Of a stretch of DNA of 64,000 nt, positions 1 to 8,748 are shown piece by piece. A program made the translations under genes and the position numbers. The notes under the pieces are model-generated. The model was given only the letters and a program-made list of their open reading frames with translations, was not told where the DNA came from and made no database searches. The stretch lies in NCBI GenBank assembly GCA_050948665.1, contig JBMNEH010000001.1, positions 1,984,001 through 2,048,000 of the forward strand, in the 5' to 3' direction. Every line of letters starts with the position of its first letter. Positions within the stretch are counted from its first letter, which is position 1. Source of the stretch: JBMNEH01 sp050948665. GTDB taxonomy: Bacteria; Bacillota; Clostridia; Christensenellales; UMGS416.

Positions 1-391
1 ACAGCAACGCCTGTCGGTCTGCAGACAGTCTGGATTTGGATTTATTGGTGTTGTCCACATGGGTGCTGCGCCCCACAGCCCAGCCGCCGGCCACAACAAC
101 CGTCAGGGTGTGCCTCCCGGCGGGGAGATTTTTCACTTCATCGCGGGTGTATTGAAGATGCGCGCTGTAGTCTGTGAAACCGGGTCGGAAACAGTCTTCG
201 TGAAGCCGTTGTCCATCCAACCACAGGTCATAGATACCCATAGCTGTGGCGTAAACCTGAAGCGAGGTGATGGGCAGTGCCGCGGAAAAGACACGCCGGA
301 AAACCATCGGCACGGGAGAAGCGGGACTCTCAAAATGATAAGCCGGATCGCTGATCCATACACCTTTCCAGATTCTTTGTCTCAGTTTCAT
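1..391 (-). CDS. Alpha-L-rhamnosidase, N-terminal part (runs off the window)
   Basis: Open frame of 130 codons from an ATG at 391 to the left edge, so only the N-terminus is present. The stretch around residues 45-110 has the pattern of the bacterial alpha-L-rhamnosidase N-terminal domain (GH78 type): an LQVYATAMGIYDLWLDGQ segment, then PGFTDY, then a VVVAGGWAVGR segment equivalent to the family's G-GWY-G motif. The family removes terminal rhamnose from plant glycosides and pectins. The start is preceded by AGGAGG nine bases upstream. The decayed GH94 gene ends 20 bp upstream on the same strand, so the two were probably one operon. The catalytic barrel lies outside the window and cannot be judged. 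Confidence 0.75.
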   Translation of the reverse strand, partial: MKLRQRIWKGVWISDPAYHFESPASPVPMVFRRVFSAALPITSLQVYATAMGIYDLWLDGQRLHEDCFRPGFTDYSAHLQYTRDEVKNLPAGRHTLTVVVAGGWAVGRSTHVDNTNKSKSRLSADRQALL

Positions 392-411
392 CTCGCTTCG
401 CCTCCTGTTCG

Positions 412-1552
412 TTAGACGCTCACTTCGATGGTGTGGATATGGCCGTCCCGGAAATCAGGGAGTAGGTCACCTTGGATGTCCTTGCCGCCCACTGATAGTC
501 CCTTGGCTTCGCCGCAGCGGATGAGGATGCGATAATCCGCCCCGCGGAAGTGCCGGGTCATCTCCGCCTGCTCCTCTTCGGGAATGTTCAGGGCGTCGTT
601 CAAGTCGGCGAAGTAAATCCGCACCGGACCGCTGCAGCTCTTGTCCGCCAGCAGGCAGTGGATAGCAGCTTTGACGTGTTCCAGCACGGTGGCCTCGCCC
701 CCCTCTTGCCAGGAGATGGGGAACTCGAGGATCCCGGCGTCGCCGGTCTCCTTCACCAGCTGACATACCGCCCATATGATCCAGAAGGGCTGGTCGGGAA
801 AGCGAATATCGTCGTAGGGATACCCAGGTCAGCACGGCGTGGTCGTCTCAGAACTAGTGCCTCAGGCGCTATAGGATCTCGTCTTTGGCTTTCTCTGACC
901 GGTCTGCGCCACTGCGATCTGCAGGTTGTCCCGGACGCCCTTCTTGCCCACTATGCAGAAGTCCACCCGCTTTTTCAGCCAGCTGTTCATGATGCGGTTG
1001 ATCTTCTCAACGGGGTGTTTGCGGACAATCTAGTGTGCTTTTCGGCGTAATGTGCTTTCGCCATCCGGAGCGCCGCTTCCGCTGCGTTGTGGTTCAGATG
1101 GCGACGTGCGGTTTCCCGAGTCTCCCCGAGGGATTCCGCTGCGCCGAAGACCAAGTGGATCTCTCGCTCCTCACCCAGATAAGCATGAGTCTGTGCTGCA
1201 GCACCGCGCTGGGGATGAACAGGGCACCATCAGAGCCGGTGCATTCCTGGCCTTCCGTCACCACGCGGGGATGCTGATACAGCGCGGAGGAAGACGTGTC
1301 TCTGTTGGTCACGGTGGAGAGCGGGCCGCAGAAGGTGGTCAGATCGTCGTCATACGCCGTCACAGGCTCCAAACAAGCTAGGAAGCCGTTGAACCGGCTG
1401 TGCTGCGCAAAGAGGTAGGCAGGCCGGCGGAAGATGCCGTCCAGTTCGGGATCATAGGCTGACTCGATGCTCCGGTACATTTCATAGTACCGGGGATGAG
1501 AGAATCCGTCCAGCGAGAAGCTCACCGTGGAACCTTTTTTATCCGTTCTCAT
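412..1552 (-). pseudogene. Decayed GH94-type glycoside phosphorylase
   Basis: Pieces of one GH94 (cellobiose/chitobiose phosphorylase-like) protein can be followed in order through several reading frames. Residues from 1552 down carry the N-terminal part (RPAYLFAQHSRFNGF, then TTFCGPLSTVTNRD). A shifted frame continues with EEREIHLVFGAAESLGETR and RRHLNHNAAEAALRMAKAH. A third frame gives NRIMNSWLKKRVDFCIVGKK followed by GVRDNLQIA. A fourth has PDQPFWIIWAVCQLVKETGD, EATVLEHVKAAI and ADLNDALNI (usual motif ADWNDAL). It then jumps straight to a typical C-terminus (GADYRILIRCGE to the stop), so much of the catalytic domain is deleted. The family normally exceeds 700 residues. At least three frameshifts plus an internal deletion make it non-functional. 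Confidence 0.75.
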
Positions 1553-1555
1553 GCT

Positions 1556-3976
1556 TTACCCCACAATCAGATGATAATTGACCCCCGCAAAATCGCCCTT
1601 CATGTCGAAGCGGATGCCGTTTTCCTCCCTGACACCGGCGATTTCCCCCAGCACCTGGCCTATGGGGTCGAGGGCGAATAGCCTCGCGTTTTCCGCCCGG
1701 ACAATCATGCTGCCGTCCAGCACCTCGGCGTACAGCTTTCCGTCCATCCGGACCATGGTAAAGCTGATGCCGGGTATGATCTCAGGGCCGGGGTTGAAGC
1801 TCTGCCGGTCAGTGCCGGTGGTGCCCATGGCGGTAAAGAGGTATTCGCCGGGTTTCCCTTCCAGCGGGAGCAAGGCCAGGGTGATACGGTCATTCTTGGC
1901 CCGGACGGTGACGCTGTCGGACAGCACAACGGTTTCCTCCGGCGCGCCGCTGAAATAATCAAAACCCGCTGTGTGGACAGTGAACCGGGAGCTGGCCGGA
2001 TCAAAAACGATTTCCTTCGTGTCAGAAATCAGCTTGCCGTCCACATAGCCGGTGTCTTCCTCCCAGACGCCCCACCGTTTCATGGCGCCGTCCATTAGGG
2101 AGGCGAACGCACGGTAGTCACCCATGTGAGCGATCTCGGCGATGTTGTCAAACACCAGCGCGCTGCCGGAGAGATGGACTCCGGGCCCGATCTCCTCACC
2201 GCCTTCCGCGGCCCGGACCAGACGCTCGGGATTCATTACCCGCCGAAAGGCGTCCTCATAGGGCGACCAAGCGTACCAAACGCCATGTTTCGCCCCGCTC
2301 AGGTCTCCGCCATTCAGGAAGCCCGCATTGACCGCGACATCCGCGTTGCCCTGATAAATTTCCCCCTCCTCCAGGAAAACATTGCGCATCCCTGTCACAT
2401 AGGGCAGGAAGCACATGGGCATGGCGTGGAAGTTGGGCAGGACGGTCAAGTCGTTTTGCGTGTAGACCACGTCCACACGACTCCTTGCGGGAGAGACGGT
2501 CCCATTCAGGAAAACGCTGGCCATAAAGCCCCACTGGCAAATCACCGCTGGATCGTTGTACACATCGAAGATATTCCAGATCTCATCGGCAGGCTGGTCG
2601 TCCGGCTTTTCAGAAGTGTGAAAGTTGTACAGGATCAGCCCGTCCCAATCGTTCAGGCAGGCATAGGCCACCGTGTGCATGAAGGCAGTGGAGTGAAAAG
2701 GATGCTCGCCGTACTCGTTCCATTCGCTGAGCATGAAGGGCTTACCCTCCACGATAGCCACGGAAGCCAGGCTCAGCAGGGTGGTGGCCATGGAGCCGAT
2801 GCCCATCTGCATGGTCAGGGGATTAGTGGAGACATATTCCGCGGGACCGGCCACCATGTAGGTGTTGTTCTGCACGGGGAGGATCGGATGGTTGAAGTAG
2901 CTGTTGTTCTCGATCAGGTCGCCGCCAGCATGTCCATAGGCGTCCGCCGCGCCGGTCACCAGGTTGCTGGTGACGATTGGCACCTTTACGCCCAGAGATC
3001 TGAGGTAATCCATATAGTCCTGATAGAAATTACGGTTGACCTCAATACCGAATTCCATCCAGTCGGCATAGCGAGCCGGCCCCTCCGCCGCGTCCCATGG
3101 TCCCATGGGTTCACCCACGGACTGATAGAATCCGCCCTCTATGCCTCGTACCGTACCCGTAGTCGGATCTTCATCATCGTCCAGGACGCAGACAGCGTCT
3201 AGGGTCCAGGCCTCCCGCAGGGCTTCCCGGGATCCGTATTTGCGTAACAGGAAATCCCCGAACATGCGTCCCACCTCATCCCGGTAGGGCTTCATGTTCT
3301 CTCCCTGATCCGAGCCCATGTTTCCCTTGATGGCGCTCTCCTCGTTGTTGATCTGCACGGTAATCACAGCAGGATCGTCCTTCAGCGCCAGTCCCGTATA
3401 AGGGTTCATATGGCAGAGCAGCTCCCGGGCATACTCCTTCTGCAGTTCGATCATCCGCGGGTTGTACATCGGATAGCGCTTCATGCAGGAGGGCACACTG
3501 CCGGGATAGTCCAAGCCGTCCCCCTCCAGGAAAGGCCGGGCAACGATCAGATCAATGTGCACATAGATCCCCCTGGATTTCAACTGGTAGATCAGGAAAT
3601 CGAAACGATTAAGTCCTTCCGGATTGAAGATCCGGCTGGTGCCCTGCTGATAATCCAGTAGCGGAGCTTCCCGACAGGAGGACCAGGAGCGGGGCTCATC
3701 CCCGATGGGTGCATCCGCCGCATGGAGACGAACTACATTCACGCCTAGGCTGGCGAGACGTTCGGCAATCCTTTCCGCCGTGGCGTGGTCAGGGGTATTG
3801 GAGCGGGCGGCGATGTTGAAGCCGATGAAGCGGGCGCGCTGTCCGTCCTCGAAATACAGATGGCCGTCCCTGGCCTGCACAAAGCCTTGTTTACCCGCTG
3901 GTGCGTCCAACAGGTAGGAGAAGTCCAATATCCCCTGGTTGGGGGTCAGTTTGTCGATGCGAATGTGTTGCTTCAT
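1556..3976 (-). CDS. GH-A clan glycoside hydrolase (GH5-like), 806 aa
   Basis: A large cytoplasmic-looking hydrolase without a signal peptide. Residues 40-90 show the strand-1 and strand-2 pattern of clan A barrels (ARFIGFNIAARSN, SLGVNVVRLHAADAP). N211-E212 in QINNEES is the probable acid/base, and E418 in MLSEWNEYGE the probable nucleophile. The C-terminal 300 residues look like accessory beta domains. The frame is open up to 4114, but the ATG at 3976 is preferred because it follows AAAGGAGG, whereas the upstream extension covers a 29-bp tandem repeat. The GH94 relic starts 4 bp after its stop, so the two were co-transcribed. The substrate cannot be read from the sequence; beta-galactosidase, beta-mannanase or exo-glycosidase activity are all possible. 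Confidence 0.72.
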   Translation of the reverse strand: MKQHIRIDKLTPNQGILDFSYLLDAPAGKQGFVQARDGHLYFEDGQRARFIGFNIAARSNTPDHATAERIAERLASLGVNVVRLHAADAPIGDEPRSWSSCREAPLLDYQQGTSRIFNPEGLNRFDFLIYQLKSRGIYVHIDLIVARPFLEGDGLDYPGSVPSCMKRYPMYNPRMIELQKEYARELLCHMNPYTGLALKDDPAVITVQINNEESAIKGNMGSDQGENMKPYRDEVGRMFGDFLLRKYGSREALREAWTLDAVCVLDDDEDPTTGTVRGIEGGFYQSVGEPMGPWDAAEGPARYADWMEFGIEVNRNFYQDYMDYLRSLGVKVPIVTSNLVTGAADAYGHAGGDLIENNSYFNHPILPVQNNTYMVAGPAEYVSTNPLTMQMGIGSMATTLLSLASVAIVEGKPFMLSEWNEYGEHPFHSTAFMHTVAYACLNDWDGLILYNFHTSEKPDDQPADEIWNIFDVYNDPAVICQWGFMASVFLNGTVSPARSRVDVVYTQNDLTVLPNFHAMPMCFLPYVTGMRNVFLEEGEIYQGNADVAVNAGFLNGGDLSGAKHGVWYAWSPYEDAFRRVMNPERLVRAAEGGEEIGPGVHLSGSALVFDNIAEIAHMGDYRAFASLMDGAMKRWGVWEEDTGYVDGKLISDTKEIVFDPASSRFTVHTAGFDYFSGAPEETVVLSDSVTVRAKNDRITLALLPLEGKPGEYLFTAMGTTGTDRQSFNPGPEIIPGISFTMVRMDGKLYAEVLDGSMIVRAENARLFALDPIGQVLGEIAGVREENGIRFDMKGDFAGVNYHLIVG

Positions 3977-3992
3977 GGGATTATCCTCCTTT

Positions 3993-4050
3993 ATGCCCGT
4001 TGTACATGCTGTCAGCCATAGATGCCCGTTGCACATGCTGTCAGCCATAG
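3993..4050. repeat. Two-copy 29-bp tandem repeat
   Basis: Two head-to-tail 29-bp units (3993-4021 and 4022-4050) differ at one base. They lie directly upstream of the chosen start of the GH-A hydrolase, in its 5' leader. Each contains ATGCTGTCAGCCATAG. This could be slippage or a duplicated regulatory site. Confidence 0.85.
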
Positions 4051-4148
4051 CGGACCGCAAAGAATTAGCGTCAGAATCGTCAGGAATTCCATATAGGCAG
4101 CCGCTCTGTGCCATCGTCTTCGTTTCGGCATGAAATCCCCTCTAACAG

Positions 4149-4178
4149 AAAAGTGCTGCTCTGTCTGCAGAGTAGCAC
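4149..4178 (-). terminator. Terminator of the AraC-family gene
   Basis: On the minus strand the stem GTGCTACTCTG / CAGAGCAGCAC with a four-base loop is followed by TTTTCTGTT. It lies 56 bp past the stop of the AraC gene. Confidence 0.65.
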
Positions 4179-4233
4179 GATTGCTTTGGCAATTATTGCA
4201 ATTTTGAAGCCGATTTTATAAAATTGCGCATTC

Positions 4234-5421
4234 CTATTTCAATCTACTGTTTTTCTTTCTGTACTGCATCGGGGTCAATTCATATGCCTTTTTGAATACA
4301 TTCTGGAAATAGGACTGGCTGGAATACCCCAGATATGCGCTGATATCCGCCAGGGAAGCGCTGCTGTAGCTCAGCATATTGCAGGCTTCCTCCATTTTGC
4401 AGCGGGTGATGTACGCATTCACTTGGATCCCCATCTCCGCCTTGAAGCGCCGCATCAGCCAGGAACGGCTCCGGCTGATTTGGGCCGCGATCTCGTCAAT
4501 GCTCAGCGGACCGTTGACGTGATTCCGAATATAGGTCACACAGCGATAAATCTCGGAAGACAGATCCTTTGGCATCCGTGCGTTGCCGGTGCGCTGGCAC
4601 AGATCCATCATCATGATGTACTGCAGCCGGTGCACATCCTCGATGGTCTGCATCTGCTCGCATTCCATCGAATATAATTCCAGCAGCTGATAGGCCTTCT
4701 CCTCATCCATTCCACCGGGAATCGCTCCTAGCACGACCGCTTTAGAGCCTGCTCCGATCAGAATGTTTTTCGCGTGACGCAGCGGATTCCTGGCCATGCG
4801 TCCTTCCCGGGGAAACTCCCGCACACTTTCCAGAAATGCCTTCAGACGGCCTGTGTCTCCCATCTCAATATGATGATACAGTTGCGTTTCAAAAGCATAG
4901 GAACTGTGCTGTGCTTCATTCTCCATGGATTCAATCGCCGTGCTCAGCTCCCGGCGGGACCGTTCCGTCCGCTCGTCGATGTCTTCCCGGTAAAAATCTT
5001 CCGGATTCACTTCCTTGCTGTTCAGACACAGATGCAAAAAGGACAACGCCCTCAGGCACTGAGGATGACTGCAGACCGGTATACCCTGCAGCAATTCAGA
5101 CAGCTGTTCCCGATAATCGGAGGGCACTTGCTGTTCCATCAGGAGCATCTGGATGGTCTCATCGGTCACAGGTGTCGTGAAGACCGGGCCGATGAAAAGG
5201 TCATAACCAGTCCCCTCGATCCGTACGTGGCCGTATTCCAGATCGGGAGAGAGTGAACAGAATTCCGGATTATGGGACGGCGCATAGACCTTCCAAGTCG
5301 TGTCCGGGAGAAAGGAAAGCATCTCTCCGAGGGAAGAGTAGACCGGTTTCCCATTCTCTAGAAGATTGACCGGTATGCCGGTGGCATTAAAGTAATGCCT
5401 GCTAAATGCGATATAGTCCAT
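4234..5421 (-). CDS. AraC-family transcriptional regulator
   Basis: A 395-aa protein whose last 100 residues form a complete AraC double helix-turn-helix: LSIDEIAAQISRSRSWLMRR, then SLADISAYLGYSSQSYFQNV and the closing FKKAYELTPMQYRKK. The first 280 residues have no recognisable cupin and carry several Cys residues; they presumably sense a ligand and mediate dimerisation. AraC proteins of this type usually activate neighbouring sugar-use genes, here perhaps the hydrolase cluster downstream on the same strand. It has its own promoter and terminator. Confidence 0.85.
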   Translation of the reverse strand: MDYIAFSRHYFNATGIPVNLLENGKPVYSSLGEMLSFLPDTTWKVYAPSHNPEFCSLSPDLEYGHVRIEGTGYDLFIGPVFTTPVTDETIQMLLMEQQVPSDYREQLSELLQGIPVCSHPQCLRALSFLHLCLNSKEVNPEDFYREDIDERTERSRRELSTAIESMENEAQHSSYAFETQLYHHIEMGDTGRLKAFLESVREFPREGRMARNPLRHAKNILIGAGSKAVVLGAIPGGMDEEKAYQLLELYSMECEQMQTIEDVHRLQYIMMMDLCQRTGNARMPKDLSSEIYRCVTYIRNHVNGPLSIDEIAAQISRSRSWLMRRFKAEMGIQVNAYITRCKMEEACNMLSYSSASLADISAYLGYSSQSYFQNVFKKAYELTPMQYRKKNSRLK

Positions 5422-5468
5422 TATATCCTCCCAAAATTGGTTTGCATCCGAGAAGGATCCCGTATTCT

Positions 5469-5497
5469 ATTTTACAATAATATGTGCATTTTTACAA
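5469..5497 (-). promoter_or_regulatory. Sigma-A type promoter of the AraC-family gene
   Basis: Minus strand TTGTAA, 17-bp spacer, TAAAAT, about 50 bp upstream of the ATG at 5421. The surrounding DNA is A+T-rich compared with the coding regions. Confidence 0.55.
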
Positions 5498-5606
5498 CAG
5501 CATATCATAAATAAGATAGTATACAGGTAAATACTTTGACAGCGTTCGCCCACCCGAGGAGCCGAAGGTATGGAACTCCAATGATCCATACCGGAAAAAT
5601 ATCTAG

Positions 5607-6150
5607 CGCTACAACCGAAAATACGGGAAGGGTGAAAAAAGCAGCACGCCCACGCTGAACAAAGAAACCATCAAGGGATTATTTCTCAAAGCCTACACCC
5701 TGCTCATGGCGGACAGGGACACCATTGCTAAGGACTTCCGGGTACTTGCTGATATGCTGGGAGATACCACGGCACTGGACGAGAAAACAGCATCACGCAG
5801 AAAGAGATCGATAAAGTGGTCGTGCTCAACAGCGCATTCATCCGCAGTCATACGGTGACGGGGACAAACAAGGAAGAACTCAGCATAAAGACCGCTGAGT
5901 ACGACGAAAGCTTCAAAAAGGCTGATGCCAAACTGGGTAAACTTCGGACAGAGTGTCAGGAAAACCTCAACCGGAGCTGGAGATTACCGGTTTCATCGAT
6001 TCTTTGCTTCAACAGCCCCTCGTTCTTGAACAGTGAGATGATCAATTGTGGAACCTGTCGGCACAGAAAGCAGTCGTCTCAGCTGATGGCATGGTAGAAT
6101 TTATCAGAATAATATCATGGCCAGGATTGATTCACGATTCTTGGTCGTGA
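5607..6150 (+). pseudogene. Relic of a large serine recombinase (C-terminal part)
   Basis: Reading in changing frames gives the coiled-coil C-terminal region typical of conjugative-transposon serine recombinases. The first piece is NRKYGKGEK, STPTLNKETIKGLFLKAYTL and DMLGDTTALDEK. After a one-base shift near 5790 it continues with NSITQKEIDKVVVLNSAFIR and EYDESFKKADAKLGKL. After another shift comes ELEITGFIDSLLQQPLVLEQ, a TGA where family members have Trp, then DDQLWNLSAQKAVV. A TAG also replaces the expected Trp just before the first piece. The resolvase catalytic domain is missing. This marks a former integrated mobile element; no matching attachment sites were identified. Confidence 0.75.
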
Positions 6151-6345
6151 TTCTTTTCGGGCGGCATGACCGCCATTTTTCAATGGGGCTGCGGGAAAGG
6201 TGTACAGGCCTACGGGAAACCGGCTTCCCGTAACCCCATAGGCACACAAAACGGAAAAAACGCCTGTCCGGGGCTTTAATCAGATATGTATGGGCAACGA
6301 AAAAAATACAGTAGCCTCGTATCTAGCGGCTTTCCGATCAAAATG

Positions 6346-6382
6346 CAACCACCCTAACCTCGTATCAAGATTAGGGTGGTTG
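6346..6382 (-). terminator. Terminator of tRNA-Val
   Basis: A perfect 12-bp inverted repeat (CAACCACCCTAA / TTAGGGTGGTTG) lies 2 bp past the CCA end of the tRNA. On the minus strand it is followed by a short T run (CATTTTG). Confidence 0.8.
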
Positions 6383-6384
6383 AG

Positions 6385-6460
6385 TGGTGGTCTGTATTGG
6401 ACTCGAACCAATGACCCCTGCGATGTGAACACAGTGCTCTACCAACTGAGCCAACAGACC
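6385..6460 (-). tRNA. tRNA-Val (anticodon CAC)
   Basis: A 76-nt cloverleaf on the minus strand. The acceptor stem is GGTCTGT / ACAGACC with discriminator A and encoded CCA. The D arm is GCTC-AGTTGGTA-GAGC. The anticodon stem is CTGTG / CGCAG around TTCACAT, giving anticodon CAC (codon GUG). The T arm is ATTGG-TTCGAGT-CCAAT. A near-consensus promoter and a terminator flank it. Confidence 0.95.
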
Positions 6461-6480
6461 ATGTCCCGAAGAACAAAAAA

Positions 6481-6509
6481 ATTATAGCACGGAGGTAGAG
6501 TCGTGTCAA
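6481..6509 (-). promoter_or_regulatory. Promoter of tRNA-Val
   Basis: Consensus TTGACA and TATAAT with a 17-bp spacer on the minus strand, 20 bp upstream of the tRNA 5' end. From here to 6726 nothing else is recognisable. Confidence 0.9.
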
Positions 6510-6726
6510 GAGGGCGTCGTGGAAAAAAGCCACTCTAATCGCTGTCGACGGACCGGGTATCCGGGCGATTTTCGGGATCCGTAAAGGATGGGTTTTCAAT
6601 TTCTGAAAAAGAATACCGACAAGCCCCTGCGCAGGAACACAACTGCCGGCTCCGCGTTGCCGCGGAATATCCGGTCCTGTGTGTCTCCACGGCGGTTTCC
6701 TCTCCGCCCCTGTCTGCATATTGCGC

Positions 6727-6759
6727 AAAAAAGCCGGAGGGTCACCCTCCGGCTTTTTT
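6727..6759. terminator. Bidirectional terminator after the heparinase-like gene
   Basis: Stem AAGCCGGAGGG / CCCTCCGGCTT with a 3-base loop, flanked by A and T runs on both sides so that it can act in either direction. It begins 5 bp past the lyase stop codon. Confidence 0.9.
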
Positions 6760-6764
6760 ATCAT

Positions 6765-8612
6765 TTATGCTCTTTGAATATACCAATGCAGTTCACCCTG
6801 CGCAACAGGCGCTTGCGGCGTCAGCCGCAAACGGTAAAGGGAATCCTCACCGAATACAGTCTTCACTCTGGCATCCTCTGTGTTGACTTTTTCTACAGCA
6901 ACCTTCCATCCGGCGTCCCAGGTCAGCAGCGCATCCCCGATACGCGCGGTGTTTCCCTCTGTCACGGGGCGCGGACCGCAGAGAAAGTTCAGCGTAATGT
7001 CCGCTGTCTTCTCACCGAGATCAAACCGCTCTTCAACGGAAACCGTCTCCTTCTCCCGGTCAAGGGCGGCGGTGCGCACCCAGGATCGAAGGCCGGCCTC
7101 CGGGGGATACGCGCCGGCGATTTCGCAGGAGAATACGGAAACCCCTTCCCTATCGGAGGATGCAACCTCCCCCGCGGCAAATTCCGTTCCGTAATACTGT
7201 CCCGCGCCCCTGACGGTGGGCAGGTTGTGGTAATCTGAAACCATCGTCCAAAGCGTATACCGGGTCTCGTCCCGGAAGGTCAGGGCGGAATAGGCTTCCG
7301 CGCCGGAATCCACCAATACGGGCCGGCCATCCAAATACACGATCATATTGCCCACGTCGTTATGGTTGTGGTTTTCCCCGTTATGTCCTCCCTTTGCCGC
7401 TAGGAAAAGTCCCTTATCGCTGCCGCCGAACTGCCGGGCAGTCATGACCTGCACGCCGTCCATCCATACATACCGATAGAAGGGGGGCTGCCCGTCCTGC
7501 TGTCCGGGTTCCGCCGTCAGCTGCAGCAGCAGGCTGCGGAAATCATGGATGGTACTTCGTGTCTTATGTTGGTAGGATTGGTGCCTGCGGGCATAAGCCG
7601 CCAGCCCCTCCATGCCCGCGTCACCCACACGGCGGCCGTAAGCCTGCACCATACTGCTGTTCAGAAGCAGCTTGGGATGACAGTCGGCGAAATTAACGAA
7701 ATATTGTCCGGATATATGGGTACGGGTAATATAACGGCCCATTTCTCCGATGATCGGCAAATCGAAGTAATCTATTTTTCCGTCGCTGACCCGGTAGAGC
7801 AGCTCCAAGCAATGGAAAAGCGCGCCTGCGGCAGCGCCCCAATAGGAGGGGCCTTCATCGCAACCCCCGTCACTGTGATAGGTGGCGATAAATCGGTCCA
7901 GCAGCCGCAATGATTTCCTTACCCCGGCCGTGCGGCGGTAGGGGTCGGTTTCCACCAATGCCAGGCAGGTCAGCACATTGGAAACGATCCAGGGGTTCCA
8001 GTTGCAGGTAAACCCGCCCTCGGTATTCTGCCCCATCCAACGGAAATCCTCCCGCAGCAGGAAAGGGTCGATGACCCGAGAGGTGATCTCCTTTGCCATC
8101 CGCCTAGGGATCAGGGGAGAAACCTCCGCCAGCCTGTCTCCCAACAGATAATAAATGTACGCCATATTCCCGGCGGTTTCGCCGGCAAACAAGTCAAGGA
8201 AGGGCTGCTCGGGATCCGGCAGGGATGAACGGGGAAGAGCCGACAGCTCGTTATGCGCTGGGATGCACCAGGAGGTTTCCTCGCAGATCAACCAAATACC
8301 GTCAATAATACTGTCAATATAGGTTCCCTTGTTTTCGATCAGCTCCGCCACCGCCCGGAGATACAGAAGATACCGCCGGGAGAAACAAAGCCCCTCGTAA
8401 CGGGTACGGTTACCATCCCGCTGAAAATCCATATACCGGACGGCGGTAAGCTGGGCATATGCCTCGTCCTTCCGCTCCTCCGCTTCGGCCAGCACCTCTT
8501 TTGCCCACTGCCCGTCTCTGGAAGCCCACCAATCGGGATCCTTCGGGCAGGGCTGAAACCGTTCCCGCGGTATCAGCAGGGAATGCAGATCCGGATATCT
8601 TTCCTGTAACAT
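6765..8612 (-). CDS. Heparinase II/III-family polysaccharide lyase-like protein
   Basis: A 615-aa protein of two parts. The N-terminal 370 residues are alpha-helical and rich in Trp/Tyr (NTEGGFTCNWNPWIVSNVLT, DEGPSYWGAAAG), like the (alpha/alpha) toroid of alginate, heparin and oligo-uronide lyases. The C-terminal beta-sandwich carries the family signature GGHNGENHNHNDVGN near residue 413, followed by DSGAEAYSA. Family members cleave uronic-acid-containing glycans by beta-elimination and need Tyr/His pairs. No signal peptide is visible, so it probably acts on imported oligosaccharides. The ATG follows AGGAGGTCAAG. It is transcribed away from the alcohol dehydrogenase operon. The exact substrate is unknown. 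Confidence 0.82.
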   Translation of the reverse strand: MLQERYPDLHSLLIPRERFQPCPKDPDWWASRDGQWAKEVLAEAEERKDEAYAQLTAVRYMDFQRDGNRTRYEGLCFSRRYLLYLRAVAELIENKGTYIDSIIDGIWLICEETSWCIPAHNELSALPRSSLPDPEQPFLDLFAGETAGNMAYIYYLLGDRLAEVSPLIPRRMAKEITSRVIDPFLLREDFRWMGQNTEGGFTCNWNPWIVSNVLTCLALVETDPYRRTAGVRKSLRLLDRFIATYHSDGGCDEGPSYWGAAAGALFHCLELLYRVSDGKIDYFDLPIIGEMGRYITRTHISGQYFVNFADCHPKLLLNSSMVQAYGRRVGDAGMEGLAAYARRHQSYQHKTRSTIHDFRSLLLQLTAEPGQQDGQPPFYRYVWMDGVQVMTARQFGGSDKGLFLAAKGGHNGENHNHNDVGNMIVYLDGRPVLVDSGAEAYSALTFRDETRYTLWTMVSDYHNLPTVRGAGQYYGTEFAAGEVASSDREGVSVFSCEIAGAYPPEAGLRSWVRTAALDREKETVSVEERFDLGEKTADITLNFLCGPRPVTEGNTARIGDALLTWDAGWKVAVEKVNTEDARVKTVFGEDSLYRLRLTPQAPVAQGELHWYIQRA

Positions 8613-8688
8613 CTTGACCTCCTCATCATATCCTGTACAGTCTCCCGTTTATAAGGAAAATCCTACCCCGGAGTTCTCTCCGTCGTCA

Positions 8689-8718
8689 TGGACAATCCCC
8701 TAACCGATATGTTATACT
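8689..8718 (+). promoter_or_regulatory. Promoter of the alcohol dehydrogenase operon
   Basis: TGGACA, an 18-bp spacer and TATACT, about 31 bp before the likely ATG at 8749. It lies in the 130-bp gap shared with the divergent lyase gene. Confidence 0.65.
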
Positions 8719-8748
8719 TTATTTTACACATATGGAAGGAGAATGCGT

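Noticed and set aside
2126..3202. 358-codon plus-strand open frame
   Set aside because: Shadow of the GH-A clan hydrolase on the other strand.
6354..6764. 136-codon minus-strand open frame
   Set aside because: It runs across tRNA-Val, its promoter and the bidirectional terminator, and has no family resemblance.
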